Under the pieces are notes generated by a model that had not been told where the DNA came from, did no database searches, and saw only the letters and a list, made by a program, of their open reading frames with translations. From Dictyophora rubrovolvata (lineage: Eukaryota > Basidiomycota > Agaricomycetes > Phallales > Phallaceae), in contig CP114120.1 of the NCBI GenBank assembly GCA_029959195.1, forward strand, positions 2,723,501 through 2,787,500: DNA of 64,000 bases, read 5' to 3'. Below, in pieces: positions 61,578 through 64,000 of this stretch. The stretch's first letter is position 1. Every line of letters begins with the position of its first letter. The translations under genes were made by a program, and so were the position numbers.

Positions 61578-63448
61578 ATGCCAAGAAATAAGATTCACGT
61601 TGTTTGTCACGTTCGTGGAATGACATTAGCCTTCGATCCTATAGGGAGACCTAAAGTTATTCATTCGGATCGTGGTCCTCTTGAGATGGAAGAGGCACAT
61701 AAATGTCGGGTGGCCTCCATGTTGAATGTTTTAAAAAGTAATTCCTATTGTTTCTTCAGCGTTTTTTATACCAATTATTATCAGAGGCATCACTTCCAGA
61801 ATGGGACATTCTTCATAGTCTCAATGAACAGTCTGGAACCTCTTGGGAAGTCCAGAATGAGGACAGTGATAATTGGAATGAAATAGAGATTGATTCGTCT
61901 GCAGACTGGGTACAGGATGAGCCCGAACACCTTGTCACCGCCGTCAATAGAATACAGCATTCAAACGATGAAAGCATTGATATTCAGATAGGGGCATGGT
62001 CGAGGTGAGAGTCATTCTTTTTATTCATGTATCTACTCTAACTCTGCCAATGTAGATCTCACCGCATTGATTATTGTACACGTACAGACCGGCTTGTTCG
62101 CCAACAGGAAGCATGGTCAAAGCTCTACCCAGCTATGGTAGATGCGTACCTTCAATGGAGTAGTACGGGTGTGCCAGAATTTGATGAAAAAACATATCGA
62201 GGAGACTATCATGCTTCCGTGAAGATTCTTGATCTCTTTAGTACATTCTTGAGTATATTTTGAAACTTGTAATAACTTTCTTTATATAAGATTGTCAAAT
62301 ACATCAGTTTCCTTTTACAGAAGGAGTATTTGTGATCCCAACCATGGTTCAGCATGGGTACATGGCCAACTCTCCCCTCAAACCTTCCTGGGCATTTTCT
62401 CTTCAAATGCTGGAATTGTTTCGTGTAATGAACAGCCGCTGTCCCCAACTCAGTATCCATCGCTTTATGCGCAGTCTATGTGACTTGCAACAGGTATTTA
62501 TTTATGTTATCTTCTAACATTTTGACTAATATTTTTGATGCAGACAGCCTATTCTTCTTCATTGCGCCTTAAATTTTCATCAGCTTATGACTCCTATCTT
62601 GAAATCATTGCCCGAACTTCTCAGTACCTACAAGCTGAACTGGGCTGTGACACACCTGACTGGCGCCTGAAGAATGCTTGTCCTACTTGTATGTTCAAGA
62701 CTCCAAATGAGCCTCCTATGAAGTTTTCTATTCTTATAGCAATGGATGGCAACAATTCTTTTCGTCGTATGCCCAAGGCTGTCCGTCAATATGATGAGAA
62801 TGGCAGACTAGTAGTGTCAGAATACACCAAACACTTAGACAGCTGGTCGGTCAGCTTGGACCTTTATCTTTCTAACAATTATGTAGACAACTTCAAAAAC
62901 GAAGTCAAAAAACATTCAAAGGTATTCATTAGTGATATTTCCTCATGATGATCTCATGCTTTTATAGCCAGTGTTCACAATGGCAGATACCAATGAACAA
63001 AGGACTCCTGGTGAACCTGCTGTAGGACCTGAAGGTTTTCCTACTGACAGTGTAGACCAGCCAACTCCCTGCATTGATCGATGGACCAACCTGTCTGAGG
63101 ATAGCTTCAAGAAAATGTGGGGTGTCTTTCATGAAACTGGGATCTTCCTCGCAGCTTGCTGCCATGGCATTGCTCTATTGTTATGTGATATGATTCGCAG
63201 TGGAGAGCTGTAAGCAATGATCCAATGTTTTATGTTTGAATATTATTTTGACTTCTTCTATTAGTGCAAAGTATCCGCTATCTCTGTTAGATAAATTAAT
63301 CGATACATATGGTAGCAATCTTTTGATAGGATATGATATTGGATGCGGCTTTGCAAGTATGGCTGCAAAGAGCCCAAAAGTTGGCCCGAAATTGTCCACC
63401 ACTGGAACACAGTTCTGTGTCGGCTCATTCCATGGCCATGTGCATTAT
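61578..63448 (+). mobile_element. KDZ (Kyakuja-Dileera-Zisupton) transposase, truncated by insertion
   Basis: DNA transposase of the KDZ superfamily, abundant in basidiomycetes. A provisional ATG at 61578 (MPRNKIHVVCHVRGMTLAFD) is followed by exons with SHRIDYCTRTDRLVRQQEAW, VPEFDEKTYRGDYHASVKIL, VFVIPTMVQHGYMANSPLKP and SWAFSLQMLELFRVMNSRCP. Then come CPTCMF and the first catalytic-core motif LIAMDGNNSFRRMPKAVRQY. CIDRWTNLSEDSFKKMWGVF, HETGIFLAACCHGIALLLCD, GSNLLIGYDIGCGFASMAAK and FCVGSFHGHVHY follow. Similarity stops at about 63448, where relatives would continue with the HGHAHNRxCQ region and the last acidic residue of the active site. Sequence beyond is unrelated and repeat-rich, so this copy is dead unless the insertion can be removed. 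The frames themselves look open. Confidence 0.88.
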
Positions 63449-63522
63449 AGGGTCAAAATACAAATAATATTTAAATCAAGAACTAAGGGATCCTACTATA
63501 ATTCAAGTCATTTTAGACCCCT
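63449..63522. repeat. Short inverted-repeat boundary of inserted DNA
   Basis: AGGGTCAAAAT (63449-63459) begins exactly where transposase similarity ends. Its near reverse complement ATTTTAGACCCCT lies at 63510-63522 (two 1-nt differences). They may mark the end of an element inserted into the KDZ transposase. The A/T-rich 50 bp between the arms carries no frame. Confidence 0.55.
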
Positions 63523-63542
63523 TTAAAGTTGCAAGCGGTGAG

Positions 63543-63800
63543 TCTCCGCTTAGCAGGCTGATCTATTCACTGATTGGCTAGAGTATGATTGATCTATTCA
63601 GTTTGCTCCACTCTTTGATCCGGTGAACTCCGGACATCACTCCGGTGACTTGTACCTCTCCGGTTAGTGTGTTCCTTCTATATTTAGCAGTCTCTCCGCT
63701 TAGCACCCTCTCCTGTTAGTGGCCCATCACAGGGCACCTCTCCGCTTAACTGGCCTCTCCGCTTAGAGTGCTCTCCGCTTAGCACACCTCTCCGCTTAGT
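63543..63800. repeat. Array of eight irregularly spaced CTCTCCGCTTAG motifs
   Basis: Copies or close variants begin at about 63542, 63656 (CTCTCCGGTTAG), 63692, 63708 (CTCTCCTGTTAG), 63738 (CTCTCCGCTTAA), 63755, 63771 and 63788. All are in the same orientation with variable spacing. This resembles the subterminal repeats to which DNA transposases bind. The following 200 bp to the window end hold no coding frame. Confidence 0.85.
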
Positions 63801-64000
63801 ATAGCTGCCCCTCCCCCCAGTGTATTTTATTAATTCCGGTGTATTCCTCTAGATAAATATGGTAACTAAAAGTGTATTCTATATCTGGGTATCTAAGAGC
63901 TATTTATGGTAACTTTTCCCCCCCTGAAATCCCTCTCCTTTCGATGGATGCGCACTGTGCAGTTTGGATGACATTCGCTTAAACTTGTTCAAAAAAGGTT

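Overview
The window looks like nuclear DNA of a mushroom-forming basidiomycete (Agaricomycetes). The evidence is the dense short introns (about 50-70 nt), the mosaic of housekeeping and secreted-enzyme genes on both strands, and several lineage markers: a DUF6699 protein, a cAMP-receptor/Git3-like GPCR, a hydrophobin-like protein, a GH131 enzyme with a CBM1 module, and a KDZ (Kyakuja-Dileera-Zisupton) DNA transposon. Many genes are visible only after splicing short exons together. I worked out exons by reading, so internal boundaries are inferred unless stated.

Layout. 1-10135: DSK2 ubiquilin (5' part only), a sugar-type MFS transporter, UDP-glucose 4-epimerase and mitochondrial NADH-cytochrome b5 reductase (MCR1). 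10560-14009: a 5'-truncated GMC oxidoreductase relic, then a cytochrome P450 whose last intron seems to have lost its acceptor. 14010-16709: gene-poor. 16710-25038: a large Ubp2-type deubiquitinase and the HOG1 MAP kinase. 25588-29448: a hydrophobin-like gene, DPH4 (diphthamide synthesis) and an F-box-type protein. 30177-40201: a pepsin-type protease, a peroxiredoxin-like (PRXL2) gene with a 9-nt micro-exon, a small secreted protein, a carboxymuconolactone-decarboxylase-like protein, a secretory lipase and ATE1 arginyltransferase. 40755-41300: a broken SKI2 helicase tail. 43081-53208: GH131-CBM1 glucanase, a short-chain dehydrogenase, a DUF6699 protein, a GPCR and a GH27 alpha-galactosidase. 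53856-58114: tRNA-Val(AAC), initiator tRNA-Met(CAT) and a CSC1/OSCA-type channel. 58480-64000: an unidentified coding-like stretch, a degenerate coatomer epsilon (SEC28) copy, a cluster of palindromes, and a KDZ transposase interrupted by unrelated repeat-rich DNA that runs off the window.

How the genes relate. There are no operons and I see no metabolic gene cluster. Common themes are secreted degradation (GH131-CBM1, GH27, lipase, aspartic protease), sensing (GPCR, HOG1, CSC1-type channel) and protein turnover (DSK2, Ubp2-like, ATE1, F-box). The most unusual feature is genome wear: three host-gene relics that keep only their 3' parts (GMC, SKI2, SEC28) lie in one 64-kb window, together with a nested transposon region at the right end.
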